DNA from: Anaerolineaceae bacterium
GTDB lineage: Bacteria; Chloroflexota; Anaerolineae; Anaerolineales; Anaerolineaceae
DNA length: 30,930 nucleotides
Direction: 5' to 3'
Assembly: GCA_021107195.1 (NCBI GenBank)
Contig: JAIOTF010000404.1
Location: 1 to 30,930 of the forward strand
The position numbers and the translations under genes were made by a program. The notes below the pieces were generated by a model that was given only the letters and a program-made list of their open reading frames with translations, was not told the DNA's origin and searched no databases. Below, in pieces: positions 1 to 7,584 of the stretch (positions are counted from its first letter, which is position 1; the number at the start of each line of letters is the position of its first letter).

Positions 1-375
1 GGCGAGACGGATGCCATTTTACAGAAACCCGGAAAACTCACCGAAGAGGTGTGGCAAACCATGAGCCACCATCCGGTGTATGCTTATGAATGGCTTTCTT
101 CAATCGAATACCTGCAACCTGCTATGGATATCCCTCACTACCATCACGAAAGATGCGACGGCACAGGCAACACCCACGGTTTGAAAGGAAAGCAAATCCC
201 CATTAATGACCGAATGTTTGGCATTGTGGATGTCTGGGATGCGCTGCGCTCAGACCGTCCTTACCGAAAGGCGTGGCCCAAAGAAAAGACACTGGCCTAT
301 ATTCAGGAGCAATCCGGCAAACACTTTGACCCGCAAGTGGTAGAAACTTTTCTGGAGGTTATCCACTCGCGGTAA
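1..375 (+). CDS. HD-GYP domain protein, C-terminal part (cut by window edge)
   Basis: The frame is open from base 1 and reads ILQKPGKLTEEVW followed by MSHHP, the typical middle of an HD-GYP domain; it stops at 373-375. HD-GYP proteins are usually cyclic-di-GMP phosphodiesterases. Visible conserved parts are the His of MSHHP, the HHE of HHERCDGTG, the GLKG loop and the DVWDAL Asp. The first HD pair and any sensor domain lie outside the window. The signature loop, normally HHExxDGxGYPxGLkG, reads HHERCDGTGNTHGLKG, so the Tyr-Pro of GYP is replaced by Asn-Thr. Activity on cyclic-di-GMP is therefore uncertain, although the metal-ligand residues seen here are retained. It ends 37 bases from the convergent stop of the next gene. 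Confidence 0.85.
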   Translation, partial: GETDAILQKPGKLTEEVWQTMSHHPVYAYEWLSSIEYLQPAMDIPHYHHERCDGTGNTHGLKGKQIPINDRMFGIVDVWDALRSDRPYRKAWPKEKTLAYIQEQSGKHFDPQVVETFLEVIHSR

Positions 376-412
376 AAAAGGGGACTCGTCTTTCTCTTAT
401 CCACAACTCAGG

Positions 413-2083
413 TTAAGTAGAATCCGGCTGCCCCGGTTCGTCCCGCTCTTTTTCTTGCTGCATGATATGGTGGTACGCCTCAATCCAATCTGCCAGACGC
501 GCCTGATCGTCCAAAATCTCGGCCTGCCGGCGATTATAATCCCGCTTGGCCAGACGCTTGAAAATCTCCTGCTGCACTTCAGATGGATTGAACACATAAT
601 CAAATGTCAGCTCAGTTTCCCCCACTCGAATGGTGACGGTGCCATAATTCAGGATCAACCCTGCCAACCCCACCCGGGTGAACTCAATGCTCTGCACGTT
701 GCGGATGGGGGCAGCACGCTTTTCCTCCCGCCCCAGGGGCCTTTTATTCACATCCACCAGGTTCTCATCAGAGATGATATAGGCATCGTTGCGCCAATCC
801 ATATATTCATACAACCACCAGGCACCAATAACCAGCCCGGCCACCAGCGCAAATTCCAAAACCAGCACAGGATTGACCCCGCCCAAATAGCCCAAAAATC
901 CCAGGATCACCAAAATCAATATCGCTGTCAAAAACAGGGCGGGCATCCAGGTACGCTTCAGCAGTCGCACCCAATGGGTACGATAGATGATCGTTCCAGA
1001 CTCATCACGCCGCAACTTGAAAATGTTCGCAAAAAAGTTTTGCAGCTTGCCAGGTTCAATGATGCTTCTGATCGGCAGGTCTTCCTCAACAGGAACTTCA
1101 TCCGGTTCCATGCCCAATCGTTCGCGGATGATCGCTTCCACCTGGGTCAATTTCTCGGCACGCACATACCCGGCTTTGGCCCGAAACCATTCACCCTCCA
1201 GCAAGGCCATTACAAATTCCGGGTGTGGGATATCAGGCAGAATGATCGTCCCTGTGAACGTACGCACAACCACATCGCCATATCCTAACAGGCGGCCCAA
1301 CTGCGAGGTGTCGGTGCTGACAGCCAGGATCGCATCCAGCGGGGCTTCCTGGCGGCTGTCATAGATCATGATCACCTTTTCCTGATAAACCACCCGCCTG
1401 TCAGTGATGATCGAATAATCATTGCCCCACTCCATAAAATTGTAGATTCCCCAAATGATATAGCCAACCGCCGTCAAACCGGTAACAAAGAACGATAAAT
1501 TTCCGCCCATCCTTGAATAGAACATCCCCAATATCACCGCAAACGCAATCAGCCCACTTACAACCATAGGAATGAAACGCAGTATTAAAAATGCCGGGTG
1601 GCGGCGCGCCAGATAGTACACCGCTTCGTCTGCATCCCGCCATTCCAGGGGCACACGCAGCATGGCATGATAACTATCATAAAGGATATCCAATCCCCCT
1701 TCAAGCAGGCTGATCTCCTCTTCCAGGGTGACCAGATCAGTTTTGCTCAACTTCAAGAGCACCGCACCGGTGATCGTCTTGCCGGAAGTTGTGTACCGGC
1801 CATGCTCATCCAGCATATCAAAGCCAAGAATATCACCGGTTTTCAGGATCGCCAGAAGTTCGTCTTTTTCCTCTTCCTCGTTATACCGCGTCAAACTGAC
1901 GCGGCCTCTTAAGATGATGAAGAGCTGATCGGCGGTCTCTTCTTCTTTGAAAATGAATAAATTTTTTTCCAGTTCAACCCTTTGCAGACGAGCAGTGACA
2001 AGCTCCATCTGCTCGTCCTTTAACAGGCGAAAAGGAAAAATTGATTGCAATACTTCGTTGATCTGCTCTTGTTCAGAAGGCAT
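413..2083 (-). CDS. cNMP-binding-fold protein with two membrane/PH modules
   Basis: A 556-residue protein. Residues about 12-125 have the beta-roll of a cyclic-nucleotide-binding domain (FIFKEEETADQLFIILRGRV), but the phosphate-binding cassette is degenerate: LGFDMLDEHGR stands where FGE...R.A is expected. Then come two copies of one module: a pair of hydrophobic helices (about 165-215 and 380-425) followed by a soluble bacterial PH-like (DUF304/bPH_2) domain. The copies are recognisable from the matching NDYSIITDRRVVY and NDAYIISDENLVDV. It is probably an inner-membrane protein; its ligand and role are unknown. No ribosome binding site precedes the ATG, but a TATACT hexamer ends 6 bases upstream, suggesting a leaderless transcript. 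Confidence 0.8.
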   Translation of the reverse strand: MPSEQEQINEVLQSIFPFRLLKDEQMELVTARLQRVELEKNLFIFKEEETADQLFIILRGRVSLTRYNEEEEKDELLAILKTGDILGFDMLDEHGRYTTSGKTITGAVLLKLSKTDLVTLEEEISLLEGGLDILYDSYHAMLRVPLEWRDADEAVYYLARRHPAFLILRFIPMVVSGLIAFAVILGMFYSRMGGNLSFFVTGLTAVGYIIWGIYNFMEWGNDYSIITDRRVVYQEKVIMIYDSRQEAPLDAILAVSTDTSQLGRLLGYGDVVVRTFTGTIILPDIPHPEFVMALLEGEWFRAKAGYVRAEKLTQVEAIIRERLGMEPDEVPVEEDLPIRSIIEPGKLQNFFANIFKLRRDESGTIIYRTHWVRLLKRTWMPALFLTAILILVILGFLGYLGGVNPVLVLEFALVAGLVIGAWWLYEYMDWRNDAYIISDENLVDVNKRPLGREEKRAAPIRNVQSIEFTRVGLAGLILNYGTVTIRVGETELTFDYVFNPSEVQQEIFKRLAKRDYNRRQAEILDDQARLADWIEAYHHIMQQEKERDEPGQPDST

Positions 2084-2095
2084 AAGTTAAGTATA
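2084..2095 (-). promoter_or_regulatory. Putative -10 element for a leaderless transcript
   Basis: On the minus strand TATACT (2090-2095) is followed by six bases and then the ATG at 2083, so transcription would begin at or next to the start codon. There is no purine-rich Shine-Dalgarno stretch in between. No convincing -35 hexamer was found. Confidence 0.4.
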
Positions 2096-2210
2096 TCCCA
2101 TTCAAATCTTCTGTGCATACTTATCAAAACGAACGCTGCATATACTCAGTGCAAGATGTATGCTAATCAGCAAGTTCAGCAGCCAGACCTAACGGCTATA
2201 CGAAATGTTT

Positions 2211-2243
2211 ACCAAAAAAGAAACGGCAAGCTTTCGCCTGCCG
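2211..2243 (-). terminator. Rho-independent terminator after clpC
   Basis: Read on the minus strand, a GC-rich hairpin (arms CGGCAGGC and GCTTGCCG around a 4-base loop, one mismatch) is followed by TTTCTTTTTT. It lies 30 bases beyond the clpC stop codon and upstream of the cNMP/PH gene. Confidence 0.75.
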
Positions 2244-2272
2244 CAGCTTCTTCATCTTTAAAAGCCTCGCTC

Positions 2273-4741
2273 TTATTCTGGCTCTTCGTCTTTTTTCTTT
2301 GCCTTGCGAGCCTTCTTATGAAAGACCAATTGATCATCTTTCATATCCACAAAAACGGTGTCGCCATCCTTAAATTTACCGGAGAGGATATCTACCGACA
2401 AAGGGCTTTCCAGAAATTTCTGTATTGCCCGGCGCAATGGCCGCGCCCCAAAATCAGAGTCATACCCCACCTTAGCCAGCCATCCGCGTGCTGCTTCGGT
2501 CAATTCCACTTGCAATCCATGCTCAAGCAGCCGTTCTCGCACTTCACCCATTTGCAGATCAACGATCTCATGCATTTGCTCCAGACTGAGCGGCGAAAAA
2601 ATGATCGTCTCATCAATCCGGTTCAGGAATTCGAGTCGGAAAGTATCTTTGAGCGCCTTCTCGATCTTCTTTTGCGCTTCACGATCTTCCTCGCTTGCAT
2701 CCTCGGATTGCAGGAAGCCCAGCGTCCCGCCTTTACGCACAAACTCAGTGCCCAGGTTGCTGGTCATGATCAACACCGTATTACGGAAATCGACCACCCG
2801 TCCCTGACCATCCGTCAATCGCCCGTCGTCCAGAATTTGCAGCAGCGAATTCCATACTTCAGGGTGGGCTTTCTCAATCTCGTCAAACAACACCACTCGA
2901 TAAGGCCGACGCCGCACCGCTTCGGTAAGCTGGCCGCCCTCTTCATATCCAACATATCCAGGAGGCGCACCAAACATGCGAGAGACGGCATGCTGCTCAC
3001 GGTATTCGCTCATATCCAATCGCACAAGTGCATCCTGATCGCCAAACATGAATTCAGCAAGAGCTTTCGCCAGCTCCGTTTTTCCCACACCAGACGGTCC
3101 AATAAAAATGAACGAGCCGATCGGCCGTCGCGGGTCTTTCAAGCCAGAGCGCGCCCGCCGGATAGCATCGGCGATCGCGTGGATCGCCTCCTCCTGTCCG
3201 ATGATCTGCTCATGTAATTTATCTTCCATCTTTAACAAACGCTCAGCTTCGGTTTCCATCATCTGGGCAACCGGGATACCTGTCCACTGCGCCACAACCT
3301 GCGCAATATCATCCACATCCACAACCTCATCCAGTTTGTGCTCGTCTTCCCATTGGTCCCGCAGTTTGTGGAATTCCTCTTTCAACTGGGTACGTTCGGT
3401 CTTCATCAAAGCCGCCCGTTCGTAGTCTCGCTCAACGCCGGCCAGTTCTTCTTCAGCTACCAGGCGCTCAATCTCTGTTTTCATCTCCTTCAAGTCTGCC
3501 GGTAGAGAATACAATGCTACGCGTAATTTAGCCGCAGCTTCATCCATCAAATCAATCGCCTTATCGGGCAGCCGCCGCTCGGTAACGTATTGCGCAGAAA
3601 GGCGTGCAGCGGAAACCAGCGCCTGGTCCGAGAAACGCACTTTATGGTGTGCTTCATAACGATCCCGCAAGCCTTTCAGCATCTCAATCGTGTCTTCCAC
3701 CGTAGGCTCTTCCACATACACCGGAGCAAATCGCCGTTCCAATGCCGCATCTTTTTCAATATGCTTGTGATATTCGTCCAGCGTGGTTGCCCCAACGCAC
3801 TGCAGCTCGCCCCGTGCCAGTGCCGGTTTGAGCATATTCGAGGCATCCAACGCACCCTGTGCTGCACCAGCACCCACAACGGTATGCAGCTCATCAATGA
3901 AGAGAATGATCTCCCCATCCGATTTTTGCACTTCCTCCAGAGCTGCCTTTAATCGTTCTTCAAATTCGCCGCGGAAGCGGGATCCGGCGATCATCGCCCC
4001 CAGGTCCAATGAAACCACCCGCCGGCCCATTAAGATTTCCGGCACATCATTATTGGAGATCTTCTGGGCCAAGCCTTCCAAAATGGCTGTCTTGCCAACA
4101 CCAGCTTCACCGATCAATACCGGGTTGTTCTTCTTGCGGCGAGACAACACCTGGATCACCCGCAGGATTTCAGCATCACGGCCAATCACGGGATCAAGCT
4201 TGCCCTCCCTGGCCTGCTGGGTCAAATCGCGCGAATACTTGGATAGTGTCTTGTAACGCTTTTCTGCTTGCGGGTCTGTAACCCGCTGTCCGCCGCGCAG
4301 GTCCCGGATAGCATCAAACACACGATCGCGGGTTAGTCCCGCCCCTTCCAGCAGCCTGGCAGAAGGTGTATTGCGTTCAGCCAGAATTGCCAGGAACATG
4401 TGTTCTGTCGAAATATATTCATCGTTGAGCTTACTGGCTTCCTGGTTAGCAAGATCCATCACCCGTTTAACCCGCGGTGTAATGAATATCTGTCCCGCTC
4501 CGCCGCCAAAGATACTGGCCTTCGGGCTGGTTTTCAGAATATAATCCAGTCGTTCTGCCAACATCTCAGAATCCACATTGAGCATTTCCAGAATTTGCGG
4601 CACTGCTCCCTGTGGCTGTTCGATCAAAGCCAACAAAATATGCTCGGTATCGATCTGGTTGTGACCATACCGTTGAATGATCTCAGCAGCTCTTTGAGCT
4701 GCCTCCTGAGCACGCTCAGTAAATCGATCAAAACGCATCAT
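2273..4741 (-). CDS. clpC: ClpC-type AAA+ unfoldase of the Clp protease
   Basis: An 822-residue Hsp100 ATPase that unfolds proteins and feeds them to ClpP. It has two Clp N-terminal repeats (about 5-145), a first AAA module with Walker A GEAGVGKT and pore loop RFRGEFEE, and a second with GPSGVGKT, pore loop GYVGYEEGG and Walker B VVLFDEIEKAH. The middle insert is short and UVR-like (VERDYERAALMKTE), as in ClpC, not the long coiled M-domain of ClpB. The GGTLGFLQ loop supplies the LGF tripeptide expected to dock ClpP. The ATG follows AGGAT with 7 bases of spacing. A GC-rich inverted repeat and an extended -10 lie upstream, and a terminator follows, so it is probably a single-gene unit. Confidence 0.93.
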   Translation of the reverse strand: MMRFDRFTERAQEAAQRAAEIIQRYGHNQIDTEHILLALIEQPQGAVPQILEMLNVDSEMLAERLDYILKTSPKASIFGGGAGQIFITPRVKRVMDLANQEASKLNDEYISTEHMFLAILAERNTPSARLLEGAGLTRDRVFDAIRDLRGGQRVTDPQAEKRYKTLSKYSRDLTQQAREGKLDPVIGRDAEILRVIQVLSRRKKNNPVLIGEAGVGKTAILEGLAQKISNNDVPEILMGRRVVSLDLGAMIAGSRFRGEFEERLKAALEEVQKSDGEIILFIDELHTVVGAGAAQGALDASNMLKPALARGELQCVGATTLDEYHKHIEKDAALERRFAPVYVEEPTVEDTIEMLKGLRDRYEAHHKVRFSDQALVSAARLSAQYVTERRLPDKAIDLMDEAAAKLRVALYSLPADLKEMKTEIERLVAEEELAGVERDYERAALMKTERTQLKEEFHKLRDQWEDEHKLDEVVDVDDIAQVVAQWTGIPVAQMMETEAERLLKMEDKLHEQIIGQEEAIHAIADAIRRARSGLKDPRRPIGSFIFIGPSGVGKTELAKALAEFMFGDQDALVRLDMSEYREQHAVSRMFGAPPGYVGYEEGGQLTEAVRRRPYRVVLFDEIEKAHPEVWNSLLQILDDGRLTDGQGRVVDFRNTVLIMTSNLGTEFVRKGGTLGFLQSEDASEEDREAQKKIEKALKDTFRLEFLNRIDETIIFSPLSLEQMHEIVDLQMGEVRERLLEHGLQVELTEAARGWLAKVGYDSDFGARPLRRAIQKFLESPLSVDILSGKFKDGDTVFVDMKDDQLVFHKKARKAKKKDEEPE

Positions 4742-4772
4742 AAGGTTTATCCTATCCTGATTTCACTTCCAT

Positions 4773-4796
4773 CTGATCGCACGCGTGTGCGATCAG
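4773..4796. promoter_or_regulatory. 24-bp inverted repeat upstream of clpC (operator candidate)
   Basis: Perfect 10-bp arms CTGATCGCAC and GTGCGATCAG are separated by GCGT. The repeat lies 32 bases upstream of the clpC start and about 30-50 bases downstream of the predicted transcription start. It is neither a CIRCE element nor a CtsR heptad repeat. It may be an operator or a 5'-UTR hairpin. Confidence 0.5.
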
Positions 4797-4832
4797 ACTG
4801 GTTATATTTCATCATTTTCATCTTACTTTAAA

Positions 4833-4841
4833 ATTATAGCA
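4833..4841 (-). promoter_or_regulatory. Extended -10 promoter for clpC
   Basis: The minus strand carries TGCTATAAT, a consensus extended -10 (TGn plus TATAAT), about 90 bases upstream of the clpC start. The -35 region is poor, which extended -10 promoters tolerate. Confidence 0.5.
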
Positions 4842-4920
4842 TCCGAGTTAATGAATCATTCCATATCCATATTAGAAACTTATCAGAGTTTTATCGTTAA
4901 AAATCCACAATGGCTGCACC

Positions 4921-5841
4921 TTAATCATCCGCTTTTTCGTTCCTTCGGATTATGGGCAGCACTTCCCGAACCACGTCTGCCTCAGATCGCACTTCTTTGA
5001 TCCCTTTGACCAATAACCAGCGCTCTATATGCTCAACACTTTCACCCGGGGCAACGTTAACAAGCGGGCTCAGGGTTTCCAACTCCAGAATTTCATCATT
5101 AGTGAAAGCCTCTGCATTCACGCCCAAGTCAGGATAATGCTTTTCTTCCACCGGCGGGAAATATTTGACAAACAAATGTCCCTGCCTGGCGTAAGCCATC
5201 CAGCCATCCTTGCCCGCAAACCCGAACTTCTGGGGCGCAGCCTGCTGCGGGTCTTGCTGCAGCAAGATGTATTGTTTGCCCCATGTCCAGCGCGGGTCAC
5301 TCATATCGGTATACGCCCAGATCGCCAACCGGCTGGAAGGCAACAATTGTTCCGAATGCGAACCACGCGGCGGCAGTGGAAAAATACCCACACCACCCCG
5401 CGCCATTTGGGTCAAGCCCCACAGCGCCAACGACACCGGCCATAAGCCGCAATTATACATACGGTGAACGATCATTACTTCATTCACCTTAGAAGCCAGT
5501 GTAACATCCATCTCTTTCTGGATAAATGTTGTTTCTTCCATTGGCTGTGTTAACCGCACCCCGCCACCATCCAGTTCTTGCACTGTCAGCGGATCGTTAT
5601 CCGGCACATAGGTGCGCGCCATATCTTCTGGCGCATGCCACAAACGATGCCCGCCATACATGCGGTGCACACTGCCGCCAGTTTTCCCCAAATCGTCCGG
5701 GAATTCAACAAATTCATTCTCTGCACCAATAAAACCAAAGCGCATAATGCGCGGGCCAACGTCCGCTGTGGCGATCAGCTCTACTTCCCCATTGGACAAA
5801 CGCACGCAATTCTGCCATCCTTGATAAGGTATTCGATCCAC
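4921..5841 (-). CDS. Galactose-mutarotase-fold protein (DUF4380-like)
   Basis: A 306-residue protein without signal peptide or membrane helix. The beginning (GWQNCVRLSNGEVELIATADVGPRIMRFGF) and the GGHRLWHAPE motif near residue 65 resemble DUF4380 proteins of the aldose-1-epimerase-like beta-sandwich fold, which handle sugars or glycans. No enzymatic role has been assigned that I can name. The GTG start at 5841 is preceded by GAGG with 5 bases of spacing. It is transcribed toward clpC but separated from it by 179 bases with its own promoter elements, so it is probably independent. The family call is from memory of motifs; sugar binding is inferred. Confidence 0.6.
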   Translation of the reverse strand: MDRIPYQGWQNCVRLSNGEVELIATADVGPRIMRFGFIGAENEFVEFPDDLGKTGGSVHRMYGGHRLWHAPEDMARTYVPDNDPLTVQELDGGGVRLTQPMEETTFIQKEMDVTLASKVNEVMIVHRMYNCGLWPVSLALWGLTQMARGGVGIFPLPPRGSHSEQLLPSSRLAIWAYTDMSDPRWTWGKQYILLQQDPQQAAPQKFGFAGKDGWMAYARQGHLFVKYFPPVEEKHYPDLGVNAEAFTNDEILELETLSPLVNVAPGESVEHIERWLLVKGIKEVRSEADVVREVLPIIRRNEKADD

Positions 5842-6082
5842 ACTCGCCTCGCAAACAGTTAAAGATAATAAAAATTACAGGTTCAAATCACTGCTGCAAT
5901 CTCAATGCCAACTCATTATTAGTATTATAGATGGGAAACCCAAAACGGGGTTAATTCTATGAAAAATGACAGAAATCCCCTCCCTTCTAAACTTTTTTAG
6001 TACAATCATCTTAACCGCAGCAAATGAACTTATCATCAATCTCTGCGGCTTAAAACACTACACCTGAATAAAACAAACCGGG

Positions 6083-6096
6083 TAAAATAGAGATTG
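6083..6096 (+). promoter_or_regulatory. Putative -10 element for a leaderless GNAT transcript
   Basis: TAAAAT at 6083-6088 is followed by seven bases and the GTG at 6096, with no Shine-Dalgarno sequence between. The layout matches that upstream of the cNMP/PH gene. No good -35 was seen. Confidence 0.3.
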
Positions 6097-7064
6097 TGGC
6101 AGATACTTCAAACGCAAGCCCTTCCCATATTCGCCGCCTGGACGTGCGGCGCGACCTTCTGGAAGCAGCCGATCTGATTGAGATGTGTTTTGGCAATCAG
6201 ATGGATCCGGACGGTCATACATATCTACGCAATATTCGCAAGGCTGCCCGAAACAACAACCATTTGCGTTGGCTGCCAGGCCCAAATGAACAAGCCACCT
6301 ATCCTTTGTTTGGATATGTCTGGGAAGAAAACCTCAAGATCATTGGCAACATCAGCCTCATCCCCCTCATGCATAAGGGAACCTGGCGCTACCTGATTGC
6401 CAACGTCGCTGTTCACCCGGACTACCGGGGACGAGGCATTGGTCATCAACTCACGCTGCGTGCGTTACGTCACATTCAAGCCCAAAAGGTCAGACTGGCC
6501 TGCTTGCAAGTGCGGGAAATCGCCCCGGCCGCCTATCACCTTTATCTTTCACACGGCTTTCAGGAATGCGCACGCCGCACCACCTGGGTTCTGGATCCCT
6601 CTCAAATCCATCTTCCATCCATGAATAGCATTATAAAAATCCGGGCCCGCCAAACGCATGACTGGCCATTGCAATCCAAATGGTTGAAAGATATCTATCC
6701 AACAAAAGTGAACTGGAACTTGCTCTATAACACTCGGCGATTAGCCCCCAATCTTTGGCAGCGGGTTTTCAATCTGGCTAATGGCAAGCAAGTGCGCCAT
6801 TGGGCAGCATGCAGCGGCAACAAACTGATCGCTACCATCTCCTGGGAACCCACAAGGCTATTTGCAGACAATCTCTGGCTGGCAACAGACCTTGCGCAGG
6901 TTGACCTCACAGCAATTTCCGCCCTGCTCTATACGGCACGCAAAGAATTGAACCATTCCCGTCCTCTTGTGATCAATTTCCCGGCCGGGGCAGCAATTGA
7001 TGCCTTTGAAAATACTGGCTGTCGCCTGCAAAACACCCTGATCTGGATGGAAAAACGTTTCTAG
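6096..7064 (+). CDS. GNAT-family acetyltransferase with a second degenerate GNAT-like half
   Basis: A 322-residue cytosolic protein. The first half (about 12-165) is a GNAT domain: VAVHPDYRGRGIGHQLTLRALRHI is the acetyl-CoA pyrophosphate-binding motif A (R/Q-x-x-G-x-G/A), and AAYHLYLSHGF is the usual C-terminal motif. The second half lacks a clear motif A but has the length and periodicity of another GNAT fold, so only one active site is expected. The acceptor substrate cannot be read from the sequence. The GTG start is chosen because it gives the full first strand; there is no Shine-Dalgarno site. The next gene follows 75 bases downstream on the same strand. Confidence 0.75.
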   Translation: MADTSNASPSHIRRLDVRRDLLEAADLIEMCFGNQMDPDGHTYLRNIRKAARNNNHLRWLPGPNEQATYPLFGYVWEENLKIIGNISLIPLMHKGTWRYLIANVAVHPDYRGRGIGHQLTLRALRHIQAQKVRLACLQVREIAPAAYHLYLSHGFQECARRTTWVLDPSQIHLPSMNSIIKIRARQTHDWPLQSKWLKDIYPTKVNWNLLYNTRRLAPNLWQRVFNLANGKQVRHWAACSGNKLIATISWEPTRLFADNLWLATDLAQVDLTAISALLYTARKELNHSRPLVINFPAGAAIDAFENTGCRLQNTLIWMEKRF

Positions 7065-7139
7065 AACGCGACTGCAAAGCCCGATTTGCGTAAATAATGA
7101 TAGAAGCATTCATTTGTTAAACCTTCGAAAGGAAAGATC

Positions 7140-7520
7140 GTGAAGAAATTTATTCTTAATCTGCTCGTCAATGGGATTGCATTATATGCCGCCGTAGCCC
7201 TGGTTAGTGGCATCGTTCCCCAAAACTCCAATTGGTTTTCATTTCTCTGGCTGGCTTTGATCTTTGGCTTGATCAACGCTATCCTCAAACCTATTCTGCA
7301 TGTTGTGGGCTGTCCATTTATTATCCTCACCCTGGGATTAGGTGCATTGCTGATCAACTCTTTTCTCTTCTACCTTGCCGGACAGATCGGCACCCGTTTT
7401 GGTGTCGGTTTCACCGTAGCCGGTTTTTGGCCCGCTTTTTTTGGCGCGCTGGTTGTGAGCATCGTCAGTTTCATCCTGAACATCTTTATCAAAGATGACG
7501 ACAAGCATAAACGAGACTGA
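7140..7520 (+). CDS. Small four-helix membrane protein (phage holin family 4-like)
   Basis: A 126-residue protein that is almost entirely hydrophobic: about four membrane helices (residues 5-25, 32-50, 57-80, 90-115) and a charged tail KDDDKHKRD. The pattern NGIALYAAVALV and GLINAILKPILHVVGCPFIILTLGLGALLIN is typical of the mycobacterial 4-TM phage-holin superfamily IV / DUF360-like proteins. Most of these are chromosomal membrane proteins of unknown role, not phage genes. The GTG start has AAAGGAA six bases upstream. A strong bidirectional terminator follows. No phage genes are nearby. Confidence 0.75.
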   Translation: MKKFILNLLVNGIALYAAVALVSGIVPQNSNWFSFLWLALIFGLINAILKPILHVVGCPFIILTLGLGALLINSFLFYLAGQIGTRFGVGFTVAGFWPAFFGALVVSIVSFILNIFIKDDDKHKRD

Positions 7521-7534
7521 TCTCCTCCCGCTGA

Positions 7535-7574
7535 TAAAAAAAGCCCTTGCCTGAAATTGGCAAGGGCTTTTTTT
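7535..7574. terminator. Bidirectional rho-independent terminator
   Basis: An 11-bp perfect stem (AAGCCCTTGCC with GGCAAGGGCTT, loop TGAAATT) flanked by an A-run on the left and a T-run on the right. It lies between the convergent holin-like gene and the Agl23/NHL gene and can serve both. Confidence 0.92.
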
Positions 7575-7584
7575 CTGTATATTT

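Noticed and set aside
2045..3217. 390-codon open frame on the plus strand opposite the start of the cNMP/PH gene and the end of clpC
   Set aside because: It spans a terminator and the antisense of clpC, its residues are low in conserved motifs, and the clpC frame is unmistakable. It is a shadow frame.
7140..7520. A prophage, suggested by the holin-like protein
   Set aside because: No other phage gene lies nearby and the family is mostly chromosomal.
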